Of a stretch of 64,000 nucleotides of DNA, positions 53,356 through 62,731 are shown in pieces (the first letter of the stretch is position 1; the number at the start of each line of letters is the position of its first letter). The notes beneath the pieces were generated by a model. That model had not been told where the DNA came from. It did not search any database and saw only the letters and a program-made list of their open reading frames with translations. Location of the stretch: contig JAFAZN010000098.1 of the NCBI GenBank assembly GCA_019239775.1, positions 1 through 64,000 on the forward strand, read 5' to 3'. A program made the translations under genes and the position numbers. This DNA comes from Chloroflexota bacterium (GTDB lineage Bacteria > Chloroflexota > UBA6077 > CF-72).

Positions 53356-55089
53356 TCAGGAAAGAAGCGCGGCCGACGAAGAGGCGACGTCCAGCAGCTC
53401 CATCTCCAGCCGCCAGTAACCATCGAAGCGGGTGCGCTTCAGGCGGAAGGCGGTATCCAGCAGGTCGCCGGTGTGGAATTGCGTCGCCAGCTGACCGTGG
53501 TCGAAGAACACGGCTTCGACAGGCACCGTGTCGAAGGCGCGGAAGCGCGCCCGCCAGTGCTGGCCGCCGGCGCCCAACTGCCGGCTTTCCGTCAGGCGCA
53601 GGCCTTTCGCGGCGAATGTCGGATACTGAAAGCCGGCGCCAAAAGGAGCCAGCCGTTCCAGCGAACGAGCGAACTCATACGAGATGGTTTCGGGCCTCAG
53701 ATACCCGTCGATCCACAAGATTGGCTCCAGCCGTTCGGGAGGCAAAGTCTCGCGGACGGCGTTTTGAAAGCGTTCGACGAGCTCGCCAAGGCGTGACGCG
53801 TGGAGGCTGAAGCCGGCTGCCGCCTGGTGGCCGCCGTAGCGGTCGAACACGTCGTCACACGCCTGCAGCGCTCCAAGCAGATTGAAGCCCTGAATGCTGC
53901 GACCCGAGCCTGTGACCATACCTTCGCTCTGGCGGTACACCAGCGTCGGCCGGTTGTAGGCCTGAGCGAGCTTGCCAGCAACGAGGCCGACGATGCCGCC
54001 CGGCCAATCATCACCACCGCACACCAGGGCGTACTCGCCCGATTCGAACTGCGCCTGAACCAGCTCGTGCGCTTCCAGCTCGAAGGTGCGCGTCAGCGCC
54101 TGGCGTTCTTCGTTGAGCCGATTGACCTCAGCGGCCAGCGCAAAAGCCTCCTCGAACGTGTCGGACATCAAGAGTCGATAGGCGATGTTCGGGTCGTCGA
54201 GGCGACCGGCTGCGTTGACTCTCGGCGCGACACGAAAGCCCAGCGCGGCGGCATCCACGTCACCTGGCTTAAGGCCCGACGTCTCGATCAGGGCCCTGAC
54301 GCCCGGCCGCGGGAACGCATTCATAATGTTGAGGCCCGCCAGCACCAGGCGGCGGTTTTCGCCGAGGAGCGGCATGATGTCCGCAACCGTGGCGACGGCA
54401 ACCAGGTCCAACAGCGGCTCCATCGCCGCACGACCGTCCGGCAGCAGCGCTTCGGCCAGCGCCTGCACGAGCTTGAATGCGACTCCTGCCCCGCACAGGT
54501 AATCGCACGGGTAGCCGCAGTCCGGCCGCCACGGATTGACCAGGGCGTAGGCGTTCGGCAGCTGATCGGGGCACTGGTGATGGTCGGTAATGATGAGGTC
54601 CACGCCGCGAGCTCGCGCCAGGTCCGCGGCCTCGTGGGAGCTCGAGCCGCAGTCCGCGGTGACGATCACCTGCGCGCCGGCCTGAGCCAGCTCGTCGACG
54701 ATGGCGGGAGTCAGGCCGTAGCCGTCCACGAAGCGATTCGGCAGGCGCACACGCGGCTCTATGCCGACCAGGCGCAGGCCGGTGGACAGCACCGCCGCGG
54801 AGTTCACTCCGTCGGCGTCATAGTCGGTGAAGACGGCGACGCGTTCGTTGTTCTGGCGCGCCTTTGCCAATCGCTCCACGGCTCTGGGCACGTCCTGGAG
54901 AAGGTTGGGGTCGTCGGGATCGCGGCACACGCCGGCGAGGAAGTCCTCGCACAACGCGGAGTCGGCCAGGCCTCGGGTGTACATCACCTGGACCATTGCC
55001 GGATGCACGTCTTTCACGCGCTGGAACAGCGTGCTCGGTGCACGTGGGACCGTACGCCAGATGTACTTGAGGCCGCGGCGCTCGCTCAT
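53356..55089 (-). CDS. recJ: RecJ-type single-strand-specific exonuclease (DHH/DHHA1)
   Basis: A 577-residue 5'-3' exonuclease. DHH motifs in order: VAVFTDYDADGVNSAAV (residues 89-94 core), VIVTADCGSSSHEAADLA, DLIITDHHQCPDQLPNAY and NAAGRLDDPNIAYRLL; the DHHA1 part ends in YGGHQAAAGFSLHASRLGEL. A short OB-like domain closes the protein. ATG at 55089. It stands alone, convergent to the lipid operon, and complements the NurA/HerA/SbcCD resection set elsewhere in the window. Confidence 0.94.
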   Translation of the reverse strand: MSERRGLKYIWRTVPRAPSTLFQRVKDVHPAMVQVMYTRGLADSALCEDFLAGVCRDPDDPNLLQDVPRAVERLAKARQNNERVAVFTDYDADGVNSAAVLSTGLRLVGIEPRVRLPNRFVDGYGLTPAIVDELAQAGAQVIVTADCGSSSHEAADLARARGVDLIITDHHQCPDQLPNAYALVNPWRPDCGYPCDYLCGAGVAFKLVQALAEALLPDGRAAMEPLLDLVAVATVADIMPLLGENRRLVLAGLNIMNAFPRPGVRALIETSGLKPGDVDAAALGFRVAPRVNAAGRLDDPNIAYRLLMSDTFEEAFALAAEVNRLNEERQALTRTFELEAHELVQAQFESGEYALVCGGDDWPGGIVGLVAGKLAQAYNRPTLVYRQSEGMVTGSGRSIQGFNLLGALQACDDVFDRYGGHQAAAGFSLHASRLGELVERFQNAVRETLPPERLEPILWIDGYLRPETISYEFARSLERLAPFGAGFQYPTFAAKGLRLTESRQLGAGGQHWRARFRAFDTVPVEAVFFDHGQLATQFHTGDLLDTAFRLKRTRFDGYWRLEMELLDVASSSAALLS

Positions 55090-55171
55090 TTGTTCTGGGG
55101 CGCATCTTAACCGGAATCGCGTCACACCCGGTAGGACTTTTCGCCGCCACTCGCCGGTAGCACGTCCGCGC

Positions 55172-55290
55172 CGCATCACTCCGTAGGGACTTCAACCCGG
55201 AAAGGATTCCACCCTGGTCGGGGACCGTTACTGCGTAAGGATCACCTCCGTGAGCAGGCACGTCCGTGGCGGTCACCTCGGTGGGAAGTG
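55172..55290 (+). repeat. Repeat-family copy with an 80 bp composite segment
   Basis: The recJ-aminotransferase divergent gap holds CATCACTCCGTAGGGAC followed by a segment (55184-55264) that aligns with 404-483: GGATTCCACC.TGGTCGGG and ACCGTT.CTGCGT are shared, about four of five bases overall. Then come CACGTCCGTGGCGGTCACC and CCTCGGTGGG units. Any promoters for the two flanking genes must lie within or beside this repeat. Confidence 0.85.
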
Positions 55291-55329
55291 CCGAACGGTG
55301 GTGCGCGGGACTGGCGCGGGTAGACTGAC

Positions 55330-56523
55330 ATGCCGATGGCAATCACTGTCGCCGAGCGGATGAACCACATCGGTCAGGAGACCGCCTTTGAGGTGCTGGT
55401 GCGCGCCAAAGCCCTCGAAGCGCAGGGACGTTCGGTCATCCACCTGGAGATCGGTGAGCCTGACTTCGACACCCCGGCGCACATCATCGCGCGTGCGCAG
55501 CAGGCGCTCGAAGAGGGCGCCACCCACTACGGCCCGGGCGCCGGCCTGCCCGAGCTGCGCCAGGCCGTCACACGCTATCTCAAAAAATGGCGCCGCCTCG
55601 ATGTCGACCCCGCCAGAGTGGTGATCACACCCGGCGCCAAGCCGATCATGTTCTTCGCCATCCTGGCGCTGGTCAACCCAGGCGACGAGGTGATGTATCC
55701 CGACCCCGGGTTCCCGATCTACGAAAGCATGGCGCGTTTCGTCGGCGGCGTGCCAGTTGCCATGCCACTACGCGAAGAGCGCAACTTCCGCTTCGACCCC
55801 GACGAATTCAAAGCCAAGGTCACCAGCAAGACGCGCTTGATCATCATCAACTCGCCGCATAACCCGACCGGCGGTGTGTTGACCCACGCCGACCTTCAGG
55901 TCATCGCCGACGTTGCCCGCGAACGCAATATCACCGTGCTCTCCGACGAGATTTACTCAAGACTTCTGTACGCGGGCGAGCACGAGTCCATCGCCACCTT
56001 CGATGACATGCTCGATCGCACGATCATCCTCGACGGCTGGTCGAAGACCTGGGCAATGACCGGCTGGCGCCTCGGCTTCGGCGTGTTTCCACCTGAGCTG
56101 GTGCCACACGTCGAACGGCTGATCTCGAATTCGGTGAGCTGCACCACCAGCTTCGCCCAGGAAGCGGCGATCGCCGCGCTCGAAGGTCCACAGGACGGCG
56201 TAGACCGTATGCGCGAGGAATTTGCGCGACGCCGCGAGGCGATTGTGAAGGGCTTGAACGCGCTGCCAGGCGTGCGCTGCCTCGAGCCGGAGGGCGCCTT
56301 TTATGCCTTTCCCAACATCACGGACACAGGCTTCACCAGCAAAGAGCTCGCCGATCGCCTGCTTCAAGAGGCGGGCGTGGCGAGTCTGTCGGGGACCGCG
56401 TTCGGCGCCTACGGCGAGGGCTTCCTGCGCTTCAGCTACGCCAACAGCCTGGAGAACATCCACGAAGCGCTGCGCCGCGTGAACGCGCTGCTGGAGTCCG
56501 CGGCACCCGTGGCGCGACTGTAA
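55330..56523 (+). CDS. PLP-dependent class I/II aminotransferase
   Basis: A 397-residue fold-type I aminotransferase. Motifs are HLEIGEPDFDTPAHII, THYGPGAGLPELRQAVTRYL, IINSPHNPTGGVLTHADL, VLSDEIYSRLLY and the PLP lysine in LDGWSKTWAMTGWRLGFGVF, with the late Arg in GFLRFSYANSLENI. It resembles aspartate/alanine-type aminotransferases; the exact substrate is not clear. An ATG two codons later (55336) is an alternative start. Confidence 0.93.
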   Translation: MPMAITVAERMNHIGQETAFEVLVRAKALEAQGRSVIHLEIGEPDFDTPAHIIARAQQALEEGATHYGPGAGLPELRQAVTRYLKKWRRLDVDPARVVITPGAKPIMFFAILALVNPGDEVMYPDPGFPIYESMARFVGGVPVAMPLREERNFRFDPDEFKAKVTSKTRLIIINSPHNPTGGVLTHADLQVIADVARERNITVLSDEIYSRLLYAGEHESIATFDDMLDRTIILDGWSKTWAMTGWRLGFGVFPPELVPHVERLISNSVSCTTSFAQEAAIAALEGPQDGVDRMREEFARRREAIVKGLNALPGVRCLEPEGAFYAFPNITDTGFTSKELADRLLQEAGVASLSGTAFGAYGEGFLRFSYANSLENIHEALRRVNALLESAAPVARL

Positions 56524-56574
56524 CCCTTTCGGGCTTCAGGACATTCGTCGACCAACTCATACTCGCGCAGCCCG

Positions 56575-56868
56575 ATGTCGATTTCTCAGATCAACTCTCA
56601 GAGCCTGCAGCTGCGCGCGATCACCGCGCTGCGCAACACTGCCGCCGCTACTTCCACCAACGCTACTGCTGCACCTGCGCGTCAGGCGGACTCAGTTGAG
56701 CTCTCCGCGTCCGCGCGTGCGCTTACGAATGCAACACAGTCCGTGGAAGCGACATCCGACGTTCGCGAGGATCGCGTAGCTGCCATCAAAGCGGCAATTG
56801 CCAACGGCACGTATTCCGTGAATAGCCGCGGCCTCGCACATGCCATGGTCCGCGCCGCGCTGAAGTAG
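56575..56868 (+). CDS. flgM: Anti-sigma-28 factor FlgM
   Basis: A 97-residue protein: a low-complexity Ala/Thr N-terminus, then the FlgM pattern DSVELSASARALTNATQS, REDRVAAIKAAIANGTYSV and NSRGLAHAMVRAALK. FlgM holds the flagellar sigma factor inactive until the hook is complete and it is itself exported. It stands next to a chemoreceptor but no structural flagellar gene is in the window. A GTTCCC-GCCT-GGGAAC hairpin follows at 56878-56893. Confidence 0.85.
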   Translation: MSISQINSQSLQLRAITALRNTAAATSTNATAAPARQADSVELSASARALTNATQSVEATSDVREDRVAAIKAAIANGTYSVNSRGLAHAMVRAALK

Positions 56869-56877
56869 ACGCGCCGC

Positions 56878-56893
56878 GTTCCCGCCTGGGAAC
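56878..56893. terminator. Small hairpin after flgM
   Basis: GTTCCC-GCCT-GGGAAC, a perfect 6 bp stem, lies 9 bp after the flgM stop. No U-run follows, so it may attenuate rather than stop transcription into the chemoreceptor gene. Confidence 0.35.
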
Positions 56894-56913
56894 CTCACGC
56901 GCGGCATCCGCGT

Positions 56914-56921
56914 GCCGATTC
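56914..56921 (+). promoter_or_regulatory. Possible sigma-28 -10 element before the chemoreceptor
   Basis: GCCGATTC is close to the flagellar -10 consensus GCCGATAA and lies 10 bases before the chemoreceptor ATG. No TAAA-type -35 is seen at the usual 15 bp spacing, so support is weak. Confidence 0.25.
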
Positions 56922-56931
56922 TCTAAACCGC

Positions 56932-59412
56932 ATGTCCGTTCGCAAAACCGCTCAGCGGCGACCCTGGCGAATCGCCCGGCTGAACCCCGGCCACTGGCCC
57001 GTCGCGGTGAAATTCATCGCCTTGTGCGTCGGGACCTCCGCGGCCCTGGCCATCGGCTTGAGCAGCATGGGCTACCTTCAGGCCCGCGCCGGCTTGCAGC
57101 AGCAGGCCGAAGCCGCACTCACCTCTGACGCCCTGATTGTCACCAGCGCCATCGACGACTGGCACGCCAGGCGTTGGCACGACCTGCAGCTCGTTGCCGC
57201 CATGCCGGCCGTGCAGAGGGTGGTCGCAGCAGGCAGTATCGCTGCCGCCGATCCGGCCGACGTCAAGACGGCGCAGGACGCCCTCAACAGCGTTGCGGCC
57301 GGCTCACCCGAGATCGACTCCGTCGCGCTGATCGAGCCGACGCAAGCCGAGTTCTTCATGACCACCGACAAAGCCTCGCTGGGCAACAAGTCACCTCAGC
57401 GCGACTATGTCCAGGAAGCGCTCAAAGGCAGGCTGTTCGTCACTGGCGTCACCATCTCGACGATTACCAACAAGCCGTCGATCTTCCATTCCGCCCCGGT
57501 GAAAGACGCCAGCGGCAAGATCCTGGGAGTCATCCGGACTCGATCGAACCTCGACCAGGTCGCGGCCGCCGTCGATGCCGCGCGCGGTCGGGTTGGTTCT
57601 GGTGGGACCGGCGCGCTGCTGGACGCCAACGGTCTGGTGATTGCCAACGGCATCAACCCCGACTGGCTGCTGCGACCAGTGATGCCGATCAAGCCTGATA
57701 CCGAGCAGGCGCTGCTCAAGGGCAGCCAGTGGGGCACAGCCACCACTGCGCGGAGCGCGCTCGGTGAATCCGACCTGGCCCAGGCCGTTGGCGCGAAGCA
57801 GACAACAACCTTCGCGTGGACGAGCGGTGGTGTGGCCTACCAGGCCATCGCCCAGCCACTCGGCGCCACCAACTGGACCTACGTTGCGGCCGAGCCTGTT
57901 TCTACCTTCGACGCCAGCGCACGCGACTTTCTGCGCAACGCGGCGATCGCCGGCGTGATCGGGCTGTTGCTCGCCTCGGCCCTGGCACTGGTCTTCGGTC
58001 GGCGCATCGGAGCCGCGATCAAGCGCGTCGCGCTCGCGGCGCACTCGCTGGCGCGCGGTGATCTCGACTGTGAGATCGCGACCACGTCTCGGGATGAGAT
58101 CGGCCAGATGGCCGAAGCCTTCCGTACCATGGTCATCTACCAGCAAGGCATGGCCGCGGTGGCAGAGGCAATGGCTCGCGGCGACCTGTCAAAGGACGTG
58201 CAGCCGCTGTCCGACCGCGATCGCCTCGGGAACGCGTTCGCCAGTATGGTGGTGAACCTGCGCCAGCTCGTGGGCGAAGTGAGCGTGGCCGCCGTGGCCG
58301 TCGCCGAGCGCTCGGCGCAATTGGGACTGAACTCACAGTCCACCGGCGCCGCCGCCGAGCAGGTTGCGGCCGGCATGGGCACGGTCGCCGAGGGCCTGCT
58401 CAGCACGCATCACAACGTCGAAAACACCAGTAGCACGGTGAGCCAGCTGGGTCAGGCCATCTCGAGTGTGGCGAGCGGCGCGACCGACCAGGCTCAACAG
58501 ACGCAGTCCGCGTCGACTGGCGCCATGAACCTGGCAACCCAGATCGAGGACGTCGCCGAACGCGCCGATCACGTGGCCGCGACCAGCCAACAGACTCGCA
58601 CGGCTGCCGAGGATGGCGCCCGCGCCGTCGACCAGACGACGACCGCGATGTCGAACATTCGCGTGGTGGTCGAGTCGGCGGCGAGCAAAGTCAAGGAGTT
58701 GGGCGGCCTCGGTGAGAAGATCGGCGCCGTTGTCGAAACAATCGACGACATCGCCGAGCAGACCAACCTCCTTGCGCTGAACGCGGCGATCGAGGCCGCG
58801 CGTGCGGGTGAGCAGGGTCGCGGGTTCGCCGTGGTGGCGGATGAGGTCCGCAAGCTGGCGGAACGCTCGTCGCGCGAGACCAAGCAGATCGCTCAACTCA
58901 TCGGCCAGGTGCAGGCTGGTACGCGGGAAGCCGTTGTCGCCGCCGAAGAAGGCAGCACCCAGGTGGGCGTTGGGACCGCCAAAGCGGAGCAGGCTGCTTC
59001 GGCGCTCGCCCAGATTCGCGCCGCGGTTGACGCCAGCGCGGGACAGGTCCAGGAGATTGCCGTTGCGGCTCGCCAGATGGCGGACGGCGCGCGCGCGGTC
59101 ACCGACGCCATGAACTCCATCTCAGCGGTGGTTGAAGAAAACACCGCGGCGACCGAGGAGATGGCGGCGCAGGCCGCGGAGGTGGACTCCGCGATCCAGT
59201 CGATCGCGACGGTCAGTCAGAAGCAAAGCGCCGCGATCGAAGAGATCACCGCGGGGGCCGAGGAGATGAGTGCGCAGATCCAGCAGATCAGCGCCGACGC
59301 GCAGGAGATGGCCAACGTGGCCGTCAGCCTGCGCGAGCTGGTGGCGCAATTCCAGCTCACCGGCAGTGAGCCAGTGGCGCTCCAGGGCGCCTTTGCGCGC
59401 AAGGCCGCATAG
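56932..59412 (+). CDS. Methyl-accepting chemotaxis protein with Cache-type sensor
   Basis: An 826-residue transmembrane receptor. Helix 1 is near residues 23-46, then an extracellular Cache-like sensor (to about 330; note [20 protein letters not shown] and [20 protein letters not shown]), helix 2 near 333-350 ([17 protein letters not shown]), a HAMP region and a second HAMP-like stretch to about 440, then the signalling domain with hairpin tip [20 protein letters not shown] and [19 protein letters not shown] (about 605-645). It directs motility through CheA/CheW; ligand unknown. Lies 63 bp after flgM. Confidence 0.95.
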   Translation: MSVRKTAQRRPWRIARLNPGHWPVAVKFIALCVGTSAALAIGLSSMGYLQARAGLQQQAEAALTSDALIVTSAIDDWHARRWHDLQLVAAMPAVQRVVAAGSIAAADPADVKTAQDALNSVAAGSPEIDSVALIEPTQAEFFMTTDKASLGNKSPQRDYVQEALKGRLFVTGVTISTITNKPSIFHSAPVKDASGKILGVIRTRSNLDQVAAAVDAARGRVGSGGTGALLDANGLVIANGINPDWLLRPVMPIKPDTEQALLKGSQWGTATTARSALGESDLAQAVGAKQTTTFAWTSGGVAYQAIAQPLGATNWTYVAAEPVSTFDASARDFLRNAAIAGVIGLLLASALALVFGRRIGAAIKRVALAAHSLARGDLDCEIATTSRDEIGQMAEAFRTMVIYQQGMAAVAEAMARGDLSKDVQPLSDRDRLGNAFASMVVNLRQLVGEVSVAAVAVAERSAQLGLNSQSTGAAAEQVAAGMGTVAEGLLSTHHNVENTSSTVSQLGQAISSVASGATDQAQQTQSASTGAMNLATQIEDVAERADHVAATSQQTRTAAEDGARAVDQTTTAMSNIRVVVESAASKVKELGGLGEKIGAVVETIDDIAEQTNLLALNAAIEAARAGEQGRGFAVVADEVRKLAERSSRETKQIAQLIGQVQAGTREAVVAAEEGSTQVGVGTAKAEQAASALAQIRAAVDASAGQVQEIAVAARQMADGARAVTDAMNSISAVVEENTAATEEMAAQAAEVDSAIQSIATVSQKQSAAIEEITAGAEEMSAQIQQISADAQEMANVAVSLRELVAQFQLTGSEPVALQGAFARKAA

Positions 59413-59426
59413 CCACCTCGCACGGT

Positions 59427-59475
59427 CGTCACTAACGCAGTGATGTCCCTACGGAGGGCGGTTCCGCTGAGGACC
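59427..59475 (-). repeat. Small repeat-family copy between the chemoreceptor and amidase genes
   Basis: The minus strand reads GGAACCGCCCTCCGTAGGGA followed by CATCACTGCGT, matching the GGAACCACTCCGTGGGG..CATCACT units of the large array in opposite orientation. CGTCACT-AACGC-AGTGATG (59427-59445) forms a hairpin here and may terminate the converging transcripts. Confidence 0.6.
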
Positions 59476-59490
59476 TCTGCGCTCGAGGCG

Positions 59491-60915
59491 TTATGCGGCT
59501 ACGGCGGCCAGCGGCGGGCGCATTGTGTGCCACGCTGTGGCGGCCTCGTAGGCTGCGGCCACGCGCAGGGCCAGGGCTTCGCTGAAGGCTGGGGTCATCA
59601 CCTGCAGGCCTACTGGCAGGCCGTTTGCAGTGAAGCCGCAGGGCACGCTGATCGCCGGCATGCCCGTCAGGTTGCACGGCACCGTCGCGCGGTTCGCAAT
59701 GGTTCGCGGTGCCACTCCAAGTGGTCCGGCCACCTCCAGCGTCCGACCGATCGCCGGCGCTGGCAGCGGCACCGTTGGGCCAACCACCACGTCAACCTCT
59801 CCAAAGGCAGCCGCAAAGTCCTGCTGAATCAGCCGGCGCATCTGCTGCGCCGCCAGGTACTCGACCGCACGCACCAGCAATCCCCCGCGAATGCGCGCCA
59901 GCACGTCGGCGCCGTAGTCCGAAGGACGTTCGCGCAGCCAGGCAGCGTGCCAGGAGGCAGCCTCACTGCTCATGATGACGTTGCCTGCGACCTGGGCGTG
60001 AGCAACATGCGGCAGCGACACCTCCTGCACCGTGGCCCCTAGGCCCTCCAGCACAGAGATCGCCGCGCGCACCAGGCGATCCGTCTCGGGCTCGATCACC
60101 TCGAAAAAGTACTCACGCGGGACGCCAATGCGTAGCCCTTCGACCCCGCGCTCGAGGTCGACTGAGAAGTCGGGCACCGCGTCGGAAGCGCTGGCTTCAT
60201 CGCGGGGATCGTGACCAGCGATGGCCTGGAGCAGCAACGCACAATCGGCCACCGTGCGGGCGATCGGCCCGATATGGTCCAGCGACCAAGCCAGCGGGAG
60301 TGCGCCCGCACGACTCACACGACCGTACGTTGGCTTCAGCCCGACCACGCCGCACCAGGCGGCTGGTGCGCGAATGGAGGCGCCGGTGTCGCTGCCCAGG
60401 CCACCTGCGCACAGGCCGGCCGCGACAGCCGCCGCGGTGCCGCCGCTGGAGCCTCCTGGCACACGTTCGGTGTCCCACGGGTTGCGGACCGCACCGAAGT
60501 GCGGGTTCTCGCTAGTGATGCCGAAGGCAAACTCGTGCAAGTTCTGCTTGCCCATGACGATGGCGCCCTGCTGCCTCAGTTTGGCGACAGCCGCTGCATC
60601 GGCGGTCGAGACGTTGTCGCGCAGGATGCTCGAGCCCATGGTGTTGGGCACACCGGCGACATCGAGCAGGTCTTTGATGCCGAGGGGCACGCCGTGGAGT
60701 GGGCCCCGGTACTGGCCACCGGCAATCTCGGCCTCGGCGCGTTTGGCGTCCTTACACGCGGGCTCGGCCATGACGGTGATGTACGCGTTCAGGATTGGGT
60801 TGAGTTGCTCGACGCGCGCGAGATAGGCCTCGGTGACCTCCACGGGCGAGACCTGCTTTGTGAACAGCAGCGCGCTGAGCACTGAGATCGAGAGCCAGGG
60901 CAGCTCCTCAGGCAT
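59491..60915 (-). CDS. Amidase signature family hydrolase (GatA/AtzE-like)
   Basis: A 474-residue amidase with the Ser-cisSer-Lys triad: Lys in GVPLGIKDLLDVAG, cis-Ser in VPGGSSGGTAAAVAAG and nucleophile Ser in GSDTGASIRAPAAWCGVVGL. Start MPEELPWLSISVLSALLFTK at 60915. It overlaps by 8 bp a 61-residue AtzG/GatC-like gene, so it probably works as a two-subunit enzyme. GatA itself is possible, but the small partner and lack of gatB favour an AtzE-type or general amidase. Confidence 0.9.
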   Translation of the reverse strand: MPEELPWLSISVLSALLFTKQVSPVEVTEAYLARVEQLNPILNAYITVMAEPACKDAKRAEAEIAGGQYRGPLHGVPLGIKDLLDVAGVPNTMGSSILRDNVSTADAAAVAKLRQQGAIVMGKQNLHEFAFGITSENPHFGAVRNPWDTERVPGGSSGGTAAAVAAGLCAGGLGSDTGASIRAPAAWCGVVGLKPTYGRVSRAGALPLAWSLDHIGPIARTVADCALLLQAIAGHDPRDEASASDAVPDFSVDLERGVEGLRIGVPREYFFEVIEPETDRLVRAAISVLEGLGATVQEVSLPHVAHAQVAGNVIMSSEAASWHAAWLRERPSDYGADVLARIRGGLLVRAVEYLAAQQMRRLIQQDFAAAFGEVDVVVGPTVPLPAPAIGRTLEVAGPLGVAPRTIANRATVPCNLTGMPAISVPCGFTANGLPVGLQVMTPAFSEALALRVAAAYEAATAWHTMRPPLAAVAA

Positions 60916-61093
60916 CGGCGCGTGGCCCAGGGGTAGAGCGCAGCGGCGGCTCCGTGCCCTTGAGGTCTTGGGGCGGAAATGCCGCGACGGCCTGCGCCAG
61001 CGCGGCATACCAGTCGGCCAGCGCACTGGCTTCCATGTCAGTTAAACGCGCGCCGATCACAGGGCGAACGTCCTCCGCCGAGAGCTTCGTCAT
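60908..61093 (-). CDS. AtzG/GatC-like small subunit of the amidase
   Basis: A 61-residue protein, MTKLSAEDVRPVIGARLTDM, then EASALADWYAALAQAVAAFP and PPLRSTPGP. The helix-helix-extended tail layout with a terminal proline-rich arm is that of AtzG (DUF4089) and GatC, which wrap around their amidase partners. It overlaps the amidase gene by 8 bp. The frame is open further upstream, but the ATG at 61093 fits the family length. Only 13 bp separate it from the divergent permease gene. Confidence 0.65.
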   Translation of the reverse strand: MTKLSAEDVRPVIGARLTDMEASALADWYAALAQAVAAFPPQDLKGTEPPLRSTPGPRADA

Positions 61094-61106
61094 ACTGACA
61101 GCGTAG

Positions 61107-61817
61107 ATGGCTCCGCTTTTGGCGCAATTGCGCGTGGAACTGATTTTGACCTTGCGCCGGGCTGAGAGCCTGCTCATCACCGTGGTGGTGCCGGTGGTGC
61201 TGCTGGTGTTCTTCGGCGCGGTCGCCGCCAATCCGCCTGATTTCCTTGTGCCGGGCCTGCTGGCGCTGGCGGTGATGTCCACGAGTATGGTCAGCCTCGG
61301 CATCGCCACTGCCTATGAGCGCTACTACGGCGCGCTGAAGCGCCTGCTTGGCTCGCCGCTGCCGCGCAGCAGCCTGATCGCGGCCAAAACGCTGTCGGTC
61401 ATTTTGATAGAGATCGTGCAGGTCGTCGTCCTGGCCGGCATTGCCAGGCTGATGTTCGGCTGGACCCCGACAGGCTCGCTACCAGAGGCCGTGGCGGCGC
61501 TGGTTCTGGGCAGCGCCGCGTTCGCTGGCCTCGGGCTGCTGATGGCCGGCAGCCTGCGGGCCGAGGCAACCCTGGCCATCGCCAACGGCCTGTACCTGGT
61601 GTTCTTGCTGCTGGGCGGGTTCATCCTGCCCCTCGACAGGCTGCCAGGCCCGATCGGGATTGCCGCGCATGCGCTGCCCGCCGCGGCACTCACCGATGCC
61701 ACGCGCGGTGCGCTCAGCGATGTCTCAGCTCAGGGCGTCGTTGGCCCGTTAGCGCTGCTCGCGGCCTGGGCCGTGGTCACTCTGGGCGCCGCGGCACTGA
61801 CGTTTCGCGCCGAATAA
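61107..61817 (+). CDS. ABC-2 type transporter permease without adjacent ATPase
   Basis: A 236-residue six-helix permease. The N-terminus MAPLLAQLRVELILTLRRAE leads into helix 1, then SMVSLGIATAYERYYGALKR with LLGSPLPRSSLIAAKTLSVI, the pattern of DrrB/NodJ-type ABC-2 permeases. It sits beside ccmC/ccmD but does not look like CcmB. No ATP-binding gene is nearby in the window. Its start is 13 bp from the divergent AtzG-like gene, and its end overlaps ccmD by 88 bp tail to tail. Confidence 0.87.
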   Translation: MAPLLAQLRVELILTLRRAESLLITVVVPVVLLVFFGAVAANPPDFLVPGLLALAVMSTSMVSLGIATAYERYYGALKRLLGSPLPRSSLIAAKTLSVILIEIVQVVVLAGIARLMFGWTPTGSLPEAVAALVLGSAAFAGLGLLMAGSLRAEATLAIANGLYLVFLLLGGFILPLDRLPGPIGIAAHALPAAALTDATRGALSDVSAQGVVGPLALLAAWAVVTLGAAALTFRAE

Positions 61818-61930
61818 CGTCGCTGCGCTGCGAGCAGTCGCGATCGCAGGTACAGCAGGTACGCCAGCAAGACCGCGACGGTGATCCCGAACGCGGACAG
61901 CAGAAACGGCGCGTAATGATCAAGCGGCAA
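61730..61930 (-). CDS. ccmD: CcmD-like small heme-exporter protein
   Basis: A 66-residue frame starting at a TTG (61930), with GAGG placed 6 bases upstream and overlapping the ccmC stop. The first half, LDHYAPFLLSAFGITVAVLL then AYLLYLRSRLLAAQRR, is the CcmD layout: one helix followed by a basic stretch. CcmD helps release heme-loaded CcmE from the CcmABC complex. The tail overlaps the converging permease gene by 88 bp and may be shorter in reality. Too short and with too weak a start for certainty. Confidence 0.55.
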   Translation of the reverse strand: MPLDHYAPFLLSAFGITVAVLLAYLLYLRSRLLAAQRRYSARNVSAAAPRVTTAQAASSANGPTTP

Positions 61931-62588
61931 GCGGAGCCTCGCCCAGCACCGCGGCCAACTCGTCGCGTTCGATCTCGGAGCGAACTCGAACGAGGAATGC
62001 ATACAGCGCCGTGAACGCCACGAGCGAGAGCAGCAGAATCCAGACGATGGTGCTCGACGGCTGCTGGTCAGCGAGCGGGCCAATCGCCGGCGGTGGATGA
62101 AGCGTGCGCCACCAGTACGACGACATGTAGACGATCGGGACGTCGACGAACGCGATGATGCCCACAATCGCCGCGAAGTTGGCGCCGCGTGGGGGCTCGG
62201 CGTAACTGCGCACCATCAGGTAGGCCAGGTACATGAACCACAAGATCAGCGTGGTGGTGAGCTTTGGATCCCAGCTCCACCACGTGCCCCAAATCGGGTA
62301 GCCCCAGATGGCACCGGTGATCAGCACGAGCGTGGTGAAGACCAGCCCAACCTCTGCCGAGGCGCGACCCAGGTGATCCCACCGCGGGTTGCGGGTACGC
62401 AGATACGCGATGCTCGCGCCGAAAACGACGAAGAACGCGAGGAACGCATCCCACGCCATTGGCACGTGGAAGTACACGATGCGGCCGGCGTCGCCCTCAC
62501 CGCTGATCGGTCCGGCGACGAAGAAGATGCCGTAGGTCGCCACGGCCAGCATGAGGAGCGAGGCGTAGCCGAGAACGCGAGTGGCCAT
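61920..62588 (-). CDS. ccmC: Heme exporter / cytochrome c biogenesis protein CcmC
   Basis: A 222-residue six-helix protein from MATRVLGYASLLMLAVATYG at 62588. The tryptophan-rich WWD motif is clear (YPIWGTWWSWDPKLTTTLIL), with heme-ligand histidines in YFHVPMAW and WWRTLHPPP. CcmC loads heme onto CcmE during c-type cytochrome maturation. ccmD follows with an overlap. CcmA, CcmB and CcmE are not in the window. The frame extends upstream to 62804 but that part lacks membrane character. Confidence 0.93.
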   Translation of the reverse strand: MATRVLGYASLLMLAVATYGIFFVAGPISGEGDAGRIVYFHVPMAWDAFLAFFVVFGASIAYLRTRNPRWDHLGRASAEVGLVFTTLVLITGAIWGYPIWGTWWSWDPKLTTTLILWFMYLAYLMVRSYAEPPRGANFAAIVGIIAFVDVPIVYMSSYWWRTLHPPPAIGPLADQQPSSTIVWILLLSLVAFTALYAFLVRVRSEIERDELAAVLGEAPLAA

Positions 62589-62731
62589 CGTGGTGTGCGC
62601 GAGACACCGTACCGCCTTGCGCGCAACCGCTTCAAACCGAGGTCCTTGCCAAAACCGAAAACGTTGATCCAGACAAACCCGGTACGCTGATACGTGTAAA
62701 CGTGAACGCCCGACCTGACCCAACGACCGTC

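Noticed and set aside
53800..55110. 436-codon frame opposite recJ
   Set aside because: Antisense shadow; recJ motifs are all on the other strand.
61107..61817. CcmB, because it lies next to ccmC/ccmD
   Set aside because: The sequence pattern (ERYYGALKRLLGSPLPRSSL) is that of DrrB/NodJ-type ABC-2 permeases, and the gene is on the opposite strand to ccmC.
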